Origin: Aquabacterium sp.
Lineage (GTDB): Bacteria > Pseudomonadota > Gammaproteobacteria > Burkholderiales > Burkholderiaceae_C
Direction: 5' to 3'
Length of the DNA stretch: 12,513 bases
Assembly: GCA_017989885.1 (NCBI GenBank)
Contig: JAGNPA010000019.1
Coordinates: 1-12,513 of the forward strand
Shown here: positions 1 to 6,563 of the stretch, one piece after another
How positions within the stretch are numbered: the first letter of the stretch is position 1
How the letters are laid out: each line of letters opens with the position of its first letter
The notes under the pieces: generated by a model
Databases searched by the model: none
What the model was told of the DNA's origin: nothing
What the model saw: the letters and a program-made list of their open reading frames with translations, nothing else
Made by a program: the position numbers and the translations under genes

Positions 1-1
1 C

Positions 2-337
2 GGCTGGATCGGCGTCGAGCCGCGCGACCTGACGCCCGAGATCGCCGAAACCTTCAACCTGCCGCTCAAGGAGGGCGTGCTGATCACCGGGGTGCTGCAC
101 AACGGGCCTGCCGCCTTGGGCGGTGTGCGCCCGGGCGATGTGGTGGTGGAGGTGGCCTCGCAGAAGGTCGCCAACACGGCCCAGTTGCTCAATGCCGTGG
201 CCGCGCTCAAACCGGGTGAGGCGGCGCAACTTCGCCTGCTGCGCGGCGGCCAAAGCCTGACCGCCATGGTCACGGTGGCCAAGCGCCCGCGGATGGCCAT
301 GCCAGCGCAGCCCCAGCAGGACGACAGCGAAGAGTGA
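2..337 (+). CDS. DegQ/DegS-type periplasmic serine protease, C-terminal PDZ domain (5' truncated)
   Basis: Only the last 111 codons are present, reading in frame from base 2 to a TGA. They form one PDZ domain. A GWIGV segment at the start matches the carboxylate-binding loop of HtrA-family PDZ domains, followed by GVLITGV, a GGVRPGDVVVEV turn and a closing beta segment near LRLLRGGQ. A short polar tail ends in DDSEE. HtrA proteases use such a domain to recognise C-termini of misfolded envelope proteins, and genes of this family commonly adjoin tatC in betaproteobacteria. The catalytic His-Asp-Ser domain lies outside the window, so protease activity and the total number of PDZ domains cannot be judged. 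The gene converges on tatC. An imperfect hairpin directly after the stop (338-358, GTGCG/CGCAC arms) lacks a T-run. Family call is firm; DegQ versus DegS/AlgW subtype is not. Confidence 0.85.
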   Translation, partial: GWIGVEPRDLTPEIAETFNLPLKEGVLITGVLHNGPAALGGVRPGDVVVEVASQKVANTAQLLNAVAALKPGEAAQLRLLRGGQSLTAMVTVAKRPRMAMPAQPQQDDSEE

Positions 338-413
338 GTGCGAGGGGCATCCACGCACCCTAAGGCCATTCGCGTGAGGTGCCAGGTAGCTGCAGCGTCA
401 ACGCAAGAAACGT

Positions 414-439
414 AAAAGGCCCGCTCAATGGCGGGCCTT
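414..439 (-). terminator. Rho-independent terminator of the hisI-hisE-tatABC run
   Basis: A perfect 9-bp stem (AAGGCCCGC, 416-424, with GCGGGCCTT, 431-439) has a 6-base loop. Read on the minus strand it is followed by a short run of four T (opposite 414-417). It lies 31 bases past the tatC stop. The plus strand lacks a comparable T-run, so it serves the minus strand best, although the convergent protease transcript also meets the stem. Confidence 0.75.
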
Positions 440-470
440 GATGTGCCTGAGCCTGGTGCTCAGAGCTGGC

Positions 471-1259
471 TCACGTGGTCGCCTTGTCGTCGCTGTCCGG
501 TGCCTTGGTGTGCTTGGCGAACAACTGCGCCGCCCAGATGCCCACCTCGTACAGCAAGCACATCGGGATGGCCAGCGCCAGTTGCGAGACCACATCCGGC
601 GGGGTCACCACGGCGGCGATCACGAAGGCAATGACGATGAAGTAGCTGCGGAACTCTTTGAGCTTTTGCACCGACACCATGCCCATGCGGACCAGAATGA
701 CCAGCACCACCGGGACCTCGAACGCCGCACCAAAGGCCAGAAACATGTTGAGCACGAAGCTCAGGTAGGCCTCGATGTCAGGCGCGGCCGTGATGCTCTT
801 GGGTGCAAAGCTCTGGATGAAGGTGAAGACCTTGCCAAACACGAAGTAATAGCAAAACGCCACGCCGGCAAAGAACAGCAGGGTGCTGGAGACGATCAGC
901 GGCATCACCAGCTTCTTTTCGTGGCTGTACAGGCCGGGCGCCACAAACGCCCAGATCTGATAGAGCACCACCGGCAGGGCCAGCATGAAGGCCGCCAGCA
1001 TGGTCACCTTCACTGGCACCATGAAAGGCGAGATCGGGTTGGTGGCGATCAGCGTGGCACCCTTGGGCAGGTGCTCGACCAGCGGCATCGCCAGGAAGTC
1101 ATACAGGCCGGACGGCGAAGGGTAGATGGCCAGCACCGCAAACGCCACCGCAATGGCGATCACGGCACGGATCAGCCGGTCGCGCAGTTCGACCAGGTGC
1201 GACACAAAGGGCTGCTCGGAGCCATCCAGCTCGTCTGGATTCTTTTGGGGATCGCTCAC
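471..1259 (-). CDS. tatC: Twin-arginine translocase subunit TatC
   Basis: TatC is the multispanning inner-membrane receptor of the Tat pathway; with TatB it binds twin-arginine signal peptides of folded proteins. The 262-residue product matches the family throughout: HLVELRDRL near residues 21-29 (the conserved Glu is E24), SPFMVPVKV near 77-85, FVAPGLYSHEKK at 105-116, and AFEVPV at 179-184 with the second conserved Glu E181. Six hydrophobic segments fit the usual topology. I chose the GTG at 1259, 11 bases after the tatB stop, because the protein then begins MSDPQKNPDE like relatives; the open frame runs to an ATG at 1373, but those extra 38 residues would lie inside tatB and look unlike TatC. 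No strong Shine-Dalgarno precedes the GTG, so coupling to tatB translation is likely. Last gene of the run. Confidence 0.95.
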   Translation of the reverse strand: MSDPQKNPDELDGSEQPFVSHLVELRDRLIRAVIAIAVAFAVLAIYPSPSGLYDFLAMPLVEHLPKGATLIATNPISPFMVPVKVTMLAAFMLALPVVLYQIWAFVAPGLYSHEKKLVMPLIVSSTLLFFAGVAFCYYFVFGKVFTFIQSFAPKSITAAPDIEAYLSFVLNMFLAFGAAFEVPVVLVILVRMGMVSVQKLKEFRSYFIVIAFVIAAVVTPPDVVSQLALAIPMCLLYEVGIWAAQLFAKHTKAPDSDDKATT

Positions 1260-1270
1260 AGGGGTGTGTG

Positions 1271-1747
1271 TCAGGGTTGGCGTGGCTTCGAGGCCACGGG
1301 GGGACGGAAGCGGGCCACACGGGCCGCGCCGGACTGCGCATGGCGCCGGATGCCGTGCTGCTGCTTGTACCAAAGCGGCATCGCGCCTCGCTTGAGGCGC
1401 CAGTTCTTGCGCACCGGCTTGGCACTGCCATAGAAGGGCTGATCGTCGTAGAAGCTGGCCGCTGTGGTCTGGTCTTGCTCGCTCAAGGCCTCGCCCGCTT
1501 CTTGCAAGCCCGCTGACACGCTCTGGCCGATGTCGCGCGCGGCTTCCTCCAGGCCTTCCTTGGCCTTCTTGAGCTCTTCCAGCTCAATCGAGCGGTTGAC
1601 CTCGCTCTTGACGTCGGAGAGGTAGCGCTGCGCCTTGCCCAGCAGCAAACCCACCGTGCGGGCCACCTTCGGCAATTTTTCGGGGCCGATGACGATCAGG
1701 GCCACAGTCCCGATCAGGGCCAGTTTGTCGATACCAAAATCAAGCAT
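1271..1747 (-). CDS. tatB: Sec-independent translocase subunit TatB
   Basis: TatB partners TatC in the receptor complex for twin-arginine precursors. The 158-residue product has the family layout: one N-terminal membrane helix (residues 5-20), the hinge GPEKLP at 21-26, and a long amphipathic, charged helix to about residue 90. After this comes an acidic/aromatic linker and a basic tail, residues 113-150, including [17 protein letters not shown] and [12 protein letters not shown]. coli TatB has a different C-terminal region; from memory this tail recurs in Burkholderiales. The GPEKLP hinge and Asp3 (MLDFG) separate it from TatA. The ATG at 1747 is the only sensible start, with a GGGAG about 11 bases upstream. 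It lies 38 bases after tatA and 11 before tatC. Confidence 0.95.
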   Translation of the reverse strand: MLDFGIDKLALIGTVALIVIGPEKLPKVARTVGLLLGKAQRYLSDVKSEVNRSIELEELKKAKEGLEEAARDIGQSVSAGLQEAGEALSEQDQTTAASFYDDQPFYGSAKPVRKNWRLKRGAMPLWYKQQHGIRRHAQSGAARVARFRPPVASKPRQP

Positions 1748-1785
1748 GGATCAGGCCACTCCCGGCAGTCGGCAGGGCGCGTCCA

Positions 1786-2016
1786 TCAGGACTTGGTCTT
1801 GGTTTCGACGTCGACGGTGTTGGCGTCGTCGCGGGTCGCATTGGCGACCTTTTGCGGATCGGTCGGCTCGCTGGTCGTGCCGTCACGCATGCCATCCTTG
1901 AAACCCTTGACGGCCGACCCGAGGTCGCCGCCGATGTTCTTGAGTTTCTTGGTGCCGAACACCAGAACGACGATGGCCAGCACGATCAACCAGTGCCAGA
2001 TGCTGAAAGAACCCAT
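1786..2016 (-). CDS. tatA: Sec-independent translocase subunit TatA
   Basis: TatA oligomerises to form the size-variable passage for folded Tat substrates. The 76-residue product starts [10 protein letters not shown], has one membrane helix (about 6-20), the diagnostic FGTKKL hinge at 20-25, an amphipathic helix ending near KGFKDGM, and a polar acidic tail rich in Asp, Thr and Lys. Size and sequence fit TatA rather than TatB. The frame is open further upstream to 2049, but the ATG at 2016 has GGAG six bases before it and gives the canonical N-terminus, so the extra 11 residues are rejected. It lies 44 bases after hisE and 38 before tatB on the same strand, consistent with a single transcript. 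Confidence 0.96.
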   Translation of the reverse strand: MGSFSIWHWLIVLAIVVLVFGTKKLKNIGGDLGSAVKGFKDGMRDGTTSEPTDPQKVANATRDDANTVDVETKTKS

Positions 2017-2060
2017 GATGTACTCCGATAAAGGGGTGTGTCCCCACAATGAAACGTGAT

Positions 2061-2441
2061 TCAGGCGCCTTGCGGGCCTGCTGCTGGCTTGCTGCGTGCG
2101 GCGAACTCTTCCAGACCCGACAGGCCTTCACGGCGTGCCAACTCTCCCACCACATCCCGTGGGCTCACACCCAAGTGGGCCATGGCCACCATCGAATGAA
2201 ACCACAAATCGGCAAACTCTCCCACCAGGGCCTTGCGATGGCCCTCGCTGGGGTCGGCCGCCATGTCCTTGCCGGCCATCACCGTTTCGGTGGCTTCCTC
2301 GCCGACCTTCTTGAGGACGGTGTCGGTGCCCTTGTGGAACAGCCGGGCCACATAGCTTGCGTCGGGGTCACCACCTTTGCGTGACTCGATGACGCTGGCC
2401 AGGCGGCTCAACACGTCCAGGGTGTCCAGGGAATCGCTCAT
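2061..2441 (-). CDS. hisE: Phosphoribosyl-ATP pyrophosphatase
   Basis: HisE hydrolyses phosphoribosyl-ATP to phosphoribosyl-AMP and pyrophosphate, the second step of histidine biosynthesis, in the cytoplasm. The 126-residue all-helical protein carries the MazG-like metal site of the family: [16 protein letters not shown] (residues 44-59, E48/E49/E52) and GEFADLWFH (74-82, with E75 and D78). It is separate from HisI, unlike the fused HisIE of enterobacteria. Its ATG overlaps the hisI stop in an ATGA arrangement (2438-2441), so the two are translationally coupled. The Ala/Pro/Gly-rich tail after about residue 115 is probably unstructured. Downstream comes tatA. Confidence 0.96.
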   Translation of the reverse strand: MSDSLDTLDVLSRLASVIESRKGGDPDASYVARLFHKGTDTVLKKVGEEATETVMAGKDMAADPSEGHRKALVGEFADLWFHSMVAMAHLGVSPRDVVGELARREGLSGLEEFAARSKPAAGPQGA

Positions 2442-2827
2442 TTGTAGATGTGTTCAGGGTCTTTGAGAACCGGGTCGACAGCAACCCACGCGCCATTCTC
2501 ATACTTTTGAAAGAAACAACTGTGACGCCCCGTATGACAGGCGATGCCCGGTTCGTGACCGATTTGCGTCACGCGCAACAGCACCACATCGTTGTCACAA
2601 TCGAGGCGTATGGCGTGCACTTTCTGAATGTGGCCCGACTCCTCGCCCTTGTGCCACAGGCGCTTGCGCGAGCGACTCCAGTACACCGCTTCGCCTTTTT
2701 CGGCCGTCAACGCCAGTGCCTCCCGGTTCATCCAGGCAAACATCAGCACATCACCGGTGCTGTCCTCCTGGGCAATGACCGGCACCAGACCGTTGTCATC
2801 CCAGCGAATCTCATCAAGCCACATCAT
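2438..2827 (-). CDS. hisI: Phosphoribosyl-AMP cyclohydrolase
   Basis: HisI opens the adenine ring of phosphoribosyl-AMP using zinc, the third step of histidine biosynthesis. With the start at 2827 it has 129 residues. The metal-binding stretch LDCDND (75-80) and the [13 protein letters not shown] segment (94-106, catalytic/zinc Cys97 and Cys104) are intact, as is [17 protein letters not shown], the substrate-binding region. The open frame extends to 2884, but those residues do not resemble HisI, whose relatives begin with a WLDE-type N-terminus. Two adjacent ATGs (2827, 2824) both fit; no clear Shine-Dalgarno precedes either. It is the first gene of its minus-strand run. The rest of the his operon (hisB, H, A, F) is not in view; upstream is divergent pdxA instead. 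Confidence 0.95.
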   Translation of the reverse strand: MMWLDEIRWDDNGLVPVIAQEDSTGDVLMFAWMNREALALTAEKGEAVYWSRSRKRLWHKGEESGHIQKVHAIRLDCDNDVVLLRVTQIGHEPGIACHTGRHSCFFQKYENGAWVAVDPVLKDPEHIYK

Positions 2828-2862
2828 GGTGGGAGTGTAGCAATCGGCAAGCCATGCCAGCC

Positions 2863-2892
2863 TTGTCCCTATAGCTGAGGTCACAATATGTT
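2863..2892 (+). promoter_or_regulatory. Candidate sigma70-type promoter for pdxA
   Basis: In the 96-base divergent gap between hisI and pdxA, TTGTCC (2863-2868) and TATGTT (2887-2892) are 18 bases apart, each matching four of six consensus positions. A start site near 2900 would place the Shine-Dalgarno AAGGA (2911-2915) and the GTG at 2924 at normal distances. A small inverted repeat TCAAG/CTTGA (2897-2911) lies between. Match quality is modest. No equally good promoter was seen for hisI. Confidence 0.3.
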
Positions 2893-2923
2893 GATGTCAA
2901 GTAACGCTTGAAGGAAATTTCTG

Positions 2924-3973
2924 GTGACCCCTGCTCCACACGCTCTCGCAGATCTCCTGGCCGTCACGATGGGCGATGCCTGCGGCATTGGCCCGGAGAT
3001 CATCGCCCAGTGGTGGCCTGGTGGGCGTGAGGCCGTGGTGGTCGGGTGCCCCAAGGTGATGGCGCGGGCCGTCAACTGGATGCCAGCTGGGCAACGCCCG
3101 CGTGTGCGTGAGCTCGCGGATCTGGGCGAGGTTTCCACCTTGGCACCAGACGAGATGGGGGTCTGGGCGCCCCCAGGCTTGCCTGAGGATCTGCTGGACG
3201 CGCCCTTGGGGCAGGTTGATGTGCGCGCCGGCCGGGCGGCGGCAGCGTGCATCCGCGAAGCCGTGCGTTTGGCACAGACGGGCGCGGTCGCCGGCATCGT
3301 GACCGCGCCTCTGCACAAGGAGGCGCTGGCGCTGGCAGGAGAGCCTTATCCCGGGCACACGGAATTGCTGCAAGCTGAAGGCAGTCCACCCGGGCAGCCC
3401 CCGGCGCCCGTGCGCATGATGCTGGCCAACGACCAGCTCAAGACGGTGCTGGTGACCATCCACGTGTCGCTGCGCCAGGCCATTGAGCAGGTGACGTTCG
3501 ACAGCGTGCTCGAAACCTTGCGCATCACCCACCGCAGTGCCGCGCTGTGGGGGCAGAACCAGCCGCGCATCGCGGTGGCCGGTCTCAATCCGCACGCCGG
3601 GGAGGGTGGCCTGTTTGGCGACGAAGAGCTGCGCATCATCGGCCCGGCCATCGAGGCGGCGCGATCGGAGGGTATCAACGCGATCGGTCCGATCGCACCC
3701 GATACCGTGTTCATGCGCGCCCGCCACGCGCCTCCCGCCCACCCGGGGGAGTTCGACGTGGTGGTGGCGATGTACCACGACCAGGGCCTGATCCCGGTCA
3801 AGTACCTCGGCTTGGATCAAGGGGTCAATGTGACGCTGGGCTTGCCGTTCGTGCGCACCAGTCCGGATCACGGCACGGCCTTTGATCTGGCTGGCACCGG
3901 ACAGGCTGACCCGGCCAGCCTGGCTGCGGCCGCCCAAATGGCGCGGGCGCTGGTGGCCGGGCGTCGTCGCTGA
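2924..3973 (+). CDS. pdxA: PdxA-family 4-hydroxythreonine-4-phosphate dehydrogenase
   Basis: PdxA oxidises 4-phosphohydroxy-L-threonine with NAD in the DXP-dependent vitamin B6 pathway. The 349-residue product has family landmarks: VTMGDACGIGPEI (14-26), TAPLHKEAL (127-135), the substrate-binding GHTE (144-147), three predicted metal histidines at H180 (TIH), H224 (LNPHAGEGG) and H285 (AMYHDQG), and NVTLGLPFVRTSPDHGTAFD (302-321). Start is GTG, chosen for the AAGGA eight bases upstream and because the core begins about residue 11. The usual GDPAG of the N-terminal motif is GDACG here. In many proteobacteria pdxA sits with surA and ksgA, which are absent here, so this may be a second PdxA-like enzyme acting on a related sugar-acid phosphate. 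Family is certain; substrate is not. It converges on the DUF1631 gene with 21 bases between stops. Confidence 0.88.
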   Translation: MTPAPHALADLLAVTMGDACGIGPEIIAQWWPGGREAVVVGCPKVMARAVNWMPAGQRPRVRELADLGEVSTLAPDEMGVWAPPGLPEDLLDAPLGQVDVRAGRAAAACIREAVRLAQTGAVAGIVTAPLHKEALALAGEPYPGHTELLQAEGSPPGQPPAPVRMMLANDQLKTVLVTIHVSLRQAIEQVTFDSVLETLRITHRSAALWGQNQPRIAVAGLNPHAGEGGLFGDEELRIIGPAIEAARSEGINAIGPIAPDTVFMRARHAPPAHPGEFDVVVAMYHDQGLIPVKYLGLDQGVNVTLGLPFVRTSPDHGTAFDLAGTGQADPASLAAAAQMARALVAGRRR

Positions 3974-3994
3974 ACGCCGCAGGCCGAGCAGGCG

Positions 3995-6439
3995 TCAGTG
4001 CTGTGTGCTGGCGCTCAAGGCGGCCAGCTGCTTGCGGGCCCGCACGGTCGCCCGCTCGATCAGCTCGGCCTGCTCGAACGCCTTGAAGCGGCCGGTTTCG
4101 CACATGCGGGCCAGGGTCCGACCGGTCAGTGAAATGGTCTGCTTGTGCAGGTGGCCGGCATTGAAGATGAAGAAGGTCCGCCCCTCGCTGATCCAGGTCA
4201 GGCGCACCTTCTGCCACTTGCCTTGCATGACCATGTAGTACGGCGTGCCCTTCTGGATGTGGTGCACCAACTGCAGCCCGGCTGCGGGCGGCGGTGGGGT
4301 GTCGAGGTTGATGTCGAGGTCGCCCAGGGTGGGGTCGATGTCGATGTCCGGGGCGCCCAGATCGAGGTTGATGTCCAGGCTGCCACCGTTCAGCGCCGCC
4401 TCGGGGATGAAACCCGATTGCTTGATTTCCTCGGCGGTGAAGGCCGAGGTGCTCATCAGGCTGTGGTCGGTGTGCAGGCTGTCCAGCGGCGTGGGCATCG
4501 AGTCGCCGGCGGTTTCTTCCCGCGTCGGGATGGCGAGGCTCTCGACCTGCTTGAGGCGTTGCTCCAACAGCCGCTGCGTCAGGTCGTGCGTGGGGGCGGC
4601 TTTCAGGCAGGCCGCATGGGCGGGCAGCAACTCGGCAAAAAACGCCTGCTTGGCTGCTTCCGGGTGCTGGATCAGGGCCAGGCCTTCGTTGACGTCCTTC
4701 ATCAAGGACGGCAGCTTGAGCAGGAAGGCCTGCCGCAGCTTGGGGTGCCCCTTGGGTTGAACGCTCAGGGCCAGTTCGCGGCCAGCGGCCTTCATGCGCT
4801 GAGCCAGGGCCGAATCGACGCCGTCGCGGGTGGCCGCCACCACCTGCACTCGGCTCCAGACCTGGGCCAGGAAATCTCGCAGGAAGTCGGGCAACTCGAC
4901 ATCGAGCAGCTCGCGCTGCAGCATCTGCATGTAGCGCTGCTGCACGCGCAGGTCGGCTTCCTTGGTGCTGAGCAGGGCGGCGATGTCGGCGCTGTCGGCG
5001 GCGTCCTGCGCCGTCTCGGCTTCGATGAAGGTTTCGAGTTCGCGCAGCTTGGTCTCGTAGAGATCCATGCGATCGAAGTCGCCGTCAACGATGTCATTGA
5101 CCAGGCTGGTGATGCGCGCCAGGCAATCGGCCCCAGGCCCCTGGGTGTAGTCGTCAAACGCCGCGGAAAGCGAGGCAATTCGGTTCACGAAGCGCCGCAC
5201 GGGGTGCTTGCGTGAATTGAAGAAGTTCATGTCGCCCAGGGCCACGCGCAGCACGGGCATCTGCAGGCGGGCGATCTGGCGCGCCATTTCTGGCGCCACC
5301 TTGGGGTCGGACAGCACCTGATCGAACAAGGCGGCGACGATGTCGATGACCATCTTGTCCAGCGCGGCCCCGCCACTGGCACGCACCAGTTCCTCGCGGT
5401 TGGCGCGGATCTGGTTGATGGCCATCAGCGGGCCGGCAAAGCCGGGCACGTGCAGGCCGGCGTCGTGATGGGCGCCAGCGCCACCCAGACCGGCCGCGGC
5501 CATCGCCTCTTTGCCGATTTCGCCCGCTTGACGGCTGATCTGCCTGAGCAGATTCTGGAAATCGACACTGATGGGTGCTCCGGAGGACAGCCCTCTGCCA
5601 CCGCCGCCAACACCGCCACCACCCGCACTGCCGCCTTCGTCGCCCGAGAAGCCGGGGTCTGGCATGGTGACACCGAACATCTCGCCCAGGGCATGTGCCG
5701 CCCGCGCATGCAGGGCAGAGGGGCGCGTGGTGATCGGTTCTGCGGCCAGGGGGGCTGGCTCGGCGCGTCGGGCATCGGCGCCCAAAGGCATGGCGCCAGA
5801 GTTGCGTGCTTTCTGCACGGCCATGCCCTGCGCCTGCAGGCCGGCGCCTCGCATGTCGTTGGCAATCTGTTCGTAGCACGTGGCCAGCGCCGTGCCCAGC
5901 AAGGGGGGCAACTGCGCAGCGATGGCCTGGGTCACATCCTCGGGGATGCCGACCTGAATCAGGCTGTCTAGCAAGGCTTTGGTGATCAGCTTGGGGCGCA
6001 AGGGGTTGCGCTCCGGGTTGGCGTCGTCGAGCAGGCCCGCGATGTAGCTGCCCACGGCTTCCAGAGGGCGCTCGCACGCGTGTGTGACCGCCAAGGCGAG
6101 GCGGTCTGCCTGCACGTCGCGCTCGACCTGGGCGTTGTCCACCAGGGACAGGGAGGTCCAGTCCGTGTTGGCCAGGCTGTTGGGGCTGGTGTCCGGGTTG
6201 CTCTGCAGGCATCCGTCCACCAGCGCATTGAGCTCACGCTCGAAACACGGCTTGAGCCGACCGGCCTTGAGTCGCAACTCGCGGTCGGCGGTCATGAGCA
6301 GTTGTCTTTGCAGATTGCTGGTGCTGCCCGCCGCCTGGGCAGCCAGTTGCACAACGGCCTGATCCAGTACGCCCGAGACGACGCCTCGGATGCGTCCGAG
6401 AGCGGGTTGCAGCACGGCGTCAAGGCGTGGGTCGGTCAC
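3995..6439 (-). CDS. DUF1631 family protein of unknown function
   Basis: A large cytoplasmic-looking protein of 814 residues with no signal peptide or membrane segment. It resembles the DUF1631 family: a helical N-terminal part with TDPRLDAVLQPALGRIRGVV, a central helical region with VVAALFDQVLSDPKVAPEM and ALGDMNFFNSRKHPVRRFVNR, and a C-terminal module of about 95 residues with GKWQKVRLTWISEGRTFFIF, which looks like a small beta domain of PilZ type. A Gly-rich linker occupies about residues 263-288 and an alternating Asp/hydrophobic acidic stretch about 684-715. The GTG at 6439 is preferred; a TTG at 6451 is possible, and a stop lies directly before it. Family function is unknown to me; the PilZ-like end suggests nucleotide signalling only as speculation. 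Family assignment is good from the C-terminal part and length. Confidence 0.85.
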   Translation of the reverse strand: MTDPRLDAVLQPALGRIRGVVSGVLDQAVVQLAAQAAGSTSNLQRQLLMTADRELRLKAGRLKPCFERELNALVDGCLQSNPDTSPNSLANTDWTSLSLVDNAQVERDVQADRLALAVTHACERPLEAVGSYIAGLLDDANPERNPLRPKLITKALLDSLIQVGIPEDVTQAIAAQLPPLLGTALATCYEQIANDMRGAGLQAQGMAVQKARNSGAMPLGADARRAEPAPLAAEPITTRPSALHARAAHALGEMFGVTMPDPGFSGDEGGSAGGGGVGGGGRGLSSGAPISVDFQNLLRQISRQAGEIGKEAMAAAGLGGAGAHHDAGLHVPGFAGPLMAINQIRANREELVRASGGAALDKMVIDIVAALFDQVLSDPKVAPEMARQIARLQMPVLRVALGDMNFFNSRKHPVRRFVNRIASLSAAFDDYTQGPGADCLARITSLVNDIVDGDFDRMDLYETKLRELETFIEAETAQDAADSADIAALLSTKEADLRVQQRYMQMLQRELLDVELPDFLRDFLAQVWSRVQVVAATRDGVDSALAQRMKAAGRELALSVQPKGHPKLRQAFLLKLPSLMKDVNEGLALIQHPEAAKQAFFAELLPAHAACLKAAPTHDLTQRLLEQRLKQVESLAIPTREETAGDSMPTPLDSLHTDHSLMSTSAFTAEEIKQSGFIPEAALNGGSLDINLDLGAPDIDIDPTLGDLDINLDTPPPPAAGLQLVHHIQKGTPYYMVMQGKWQKVRLTWISEGRTFFIFNAGHLHKQTISLTGRTLARMCETGRFKAFEQAELIERATVRARKQLAALSASTQH
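4302..4375. repeat. Imperfect direct repeat inside the DUF1631 gene
   Basis: The 14-base string TCGAGGTTGATGTC occurs at 4302-4315 and again at 4362-4375, with degenerate GTCGATGTCGATGTC-like copies between. On the coding strand it specifies the alternating D-I-N-L-D / D-I-D-I-D stretch before the C-terminal domain. It looks like an internally duplicated low-complexity coding segment rather than a separate element. Confidence 0.6.
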
Positions 6440-6471
6440 GAAGCAATCCAATCAGAAGTCATGCGGTCCAT
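6436..6471 (-). other. Possible short leader ORF overlapping the DUF1631 start
   Basis: Two in-frame ATGs (6471 and 6462) open an 11- or 8-codon frame, MDRMTSDWIAS, that stops at a TGA (6438-6436) overlapping the preferred GTG start (6439-6437) as GTGA. This arrangement is typical of translational coupling and helps explain a GTG with a weak ribosome site. No strong Shine-Dalgarno precedes the short frame, and chance is a real alternative. Confidence 0.3.
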
Positions 6472-6555
6472 CTGTTCAGAGTCAGATGCCCGATTCTGTC
6501 CCGAAACAGAGGGCGACCTGCACGCGGCAAGGCGCCGTGACCGTGCAGATCTGCA
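6469..6555. repeat. Cluster of inverted repeats upstream of DUF1631
   Basis: Three dyads lie in the 124-base gap between mscL and DUF1631: CATCTG-8-CAGATG (6469-6488), TCTGT-6-ACAGA (6495-6510), and the 12-base palindrome TGCAGATCTGCA (6544-6555). The first two share the core CTG-N8-CAG and have centres 24 bases apart, as tandem operator sites might. No T-run follows any of them, so they do not look like a terminator for mscL. Confidence 0.45.
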
Positions 6556-6563
6556 TGAGTCGC

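Noticed and set aside
338..358. Hairpin GTGCG/CGCAC after the protease gene as a terminator
   Set aside because: The stem is short and interrupted and no T-run follows; only the 416-439 stem is convincing.
1260..1373. Longer tatC reading frame starting at an ATG at 1373
   Set aside because: The additional 38 residues overlap tatB coding sequence and lack TatC similarity; the GTG at 1259 fits the family N-terminus and operon spacing.
438..1433. A 331-codon plus-strand open frame opposite tatC and tatB
   Set aside because: Shadow frame with His/Arg/Gln-rich composition; tatC and tatB on the minus strand are certain.
2897..3937. A 346-codon minus-strand open frame opposite pdxA
   Set aside because: Shadow of pdxA; no recognisable motif, and the pdxA metal and substrate residues are intact on the plus strand.
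4145..5215. A 356-codon plus-strand open frame opposite DUF1631
   Set aside because: Shadow frame of the DUF1631 gene, rich in Gly/Gln/Val/Leu without any domain pattern.
6472..6509. LexA/SOS boxes upstream of DUF1631
   Set aside because: Both sites have eight bases between CTG and CAG, not the ten expected for the LexA consensus I know.
6544..6555. TGCAGATCTGCA as an mscL terminator
   Set aside because: The palindrome can form only a short stem with a 4-base loop and has no T-run after it.
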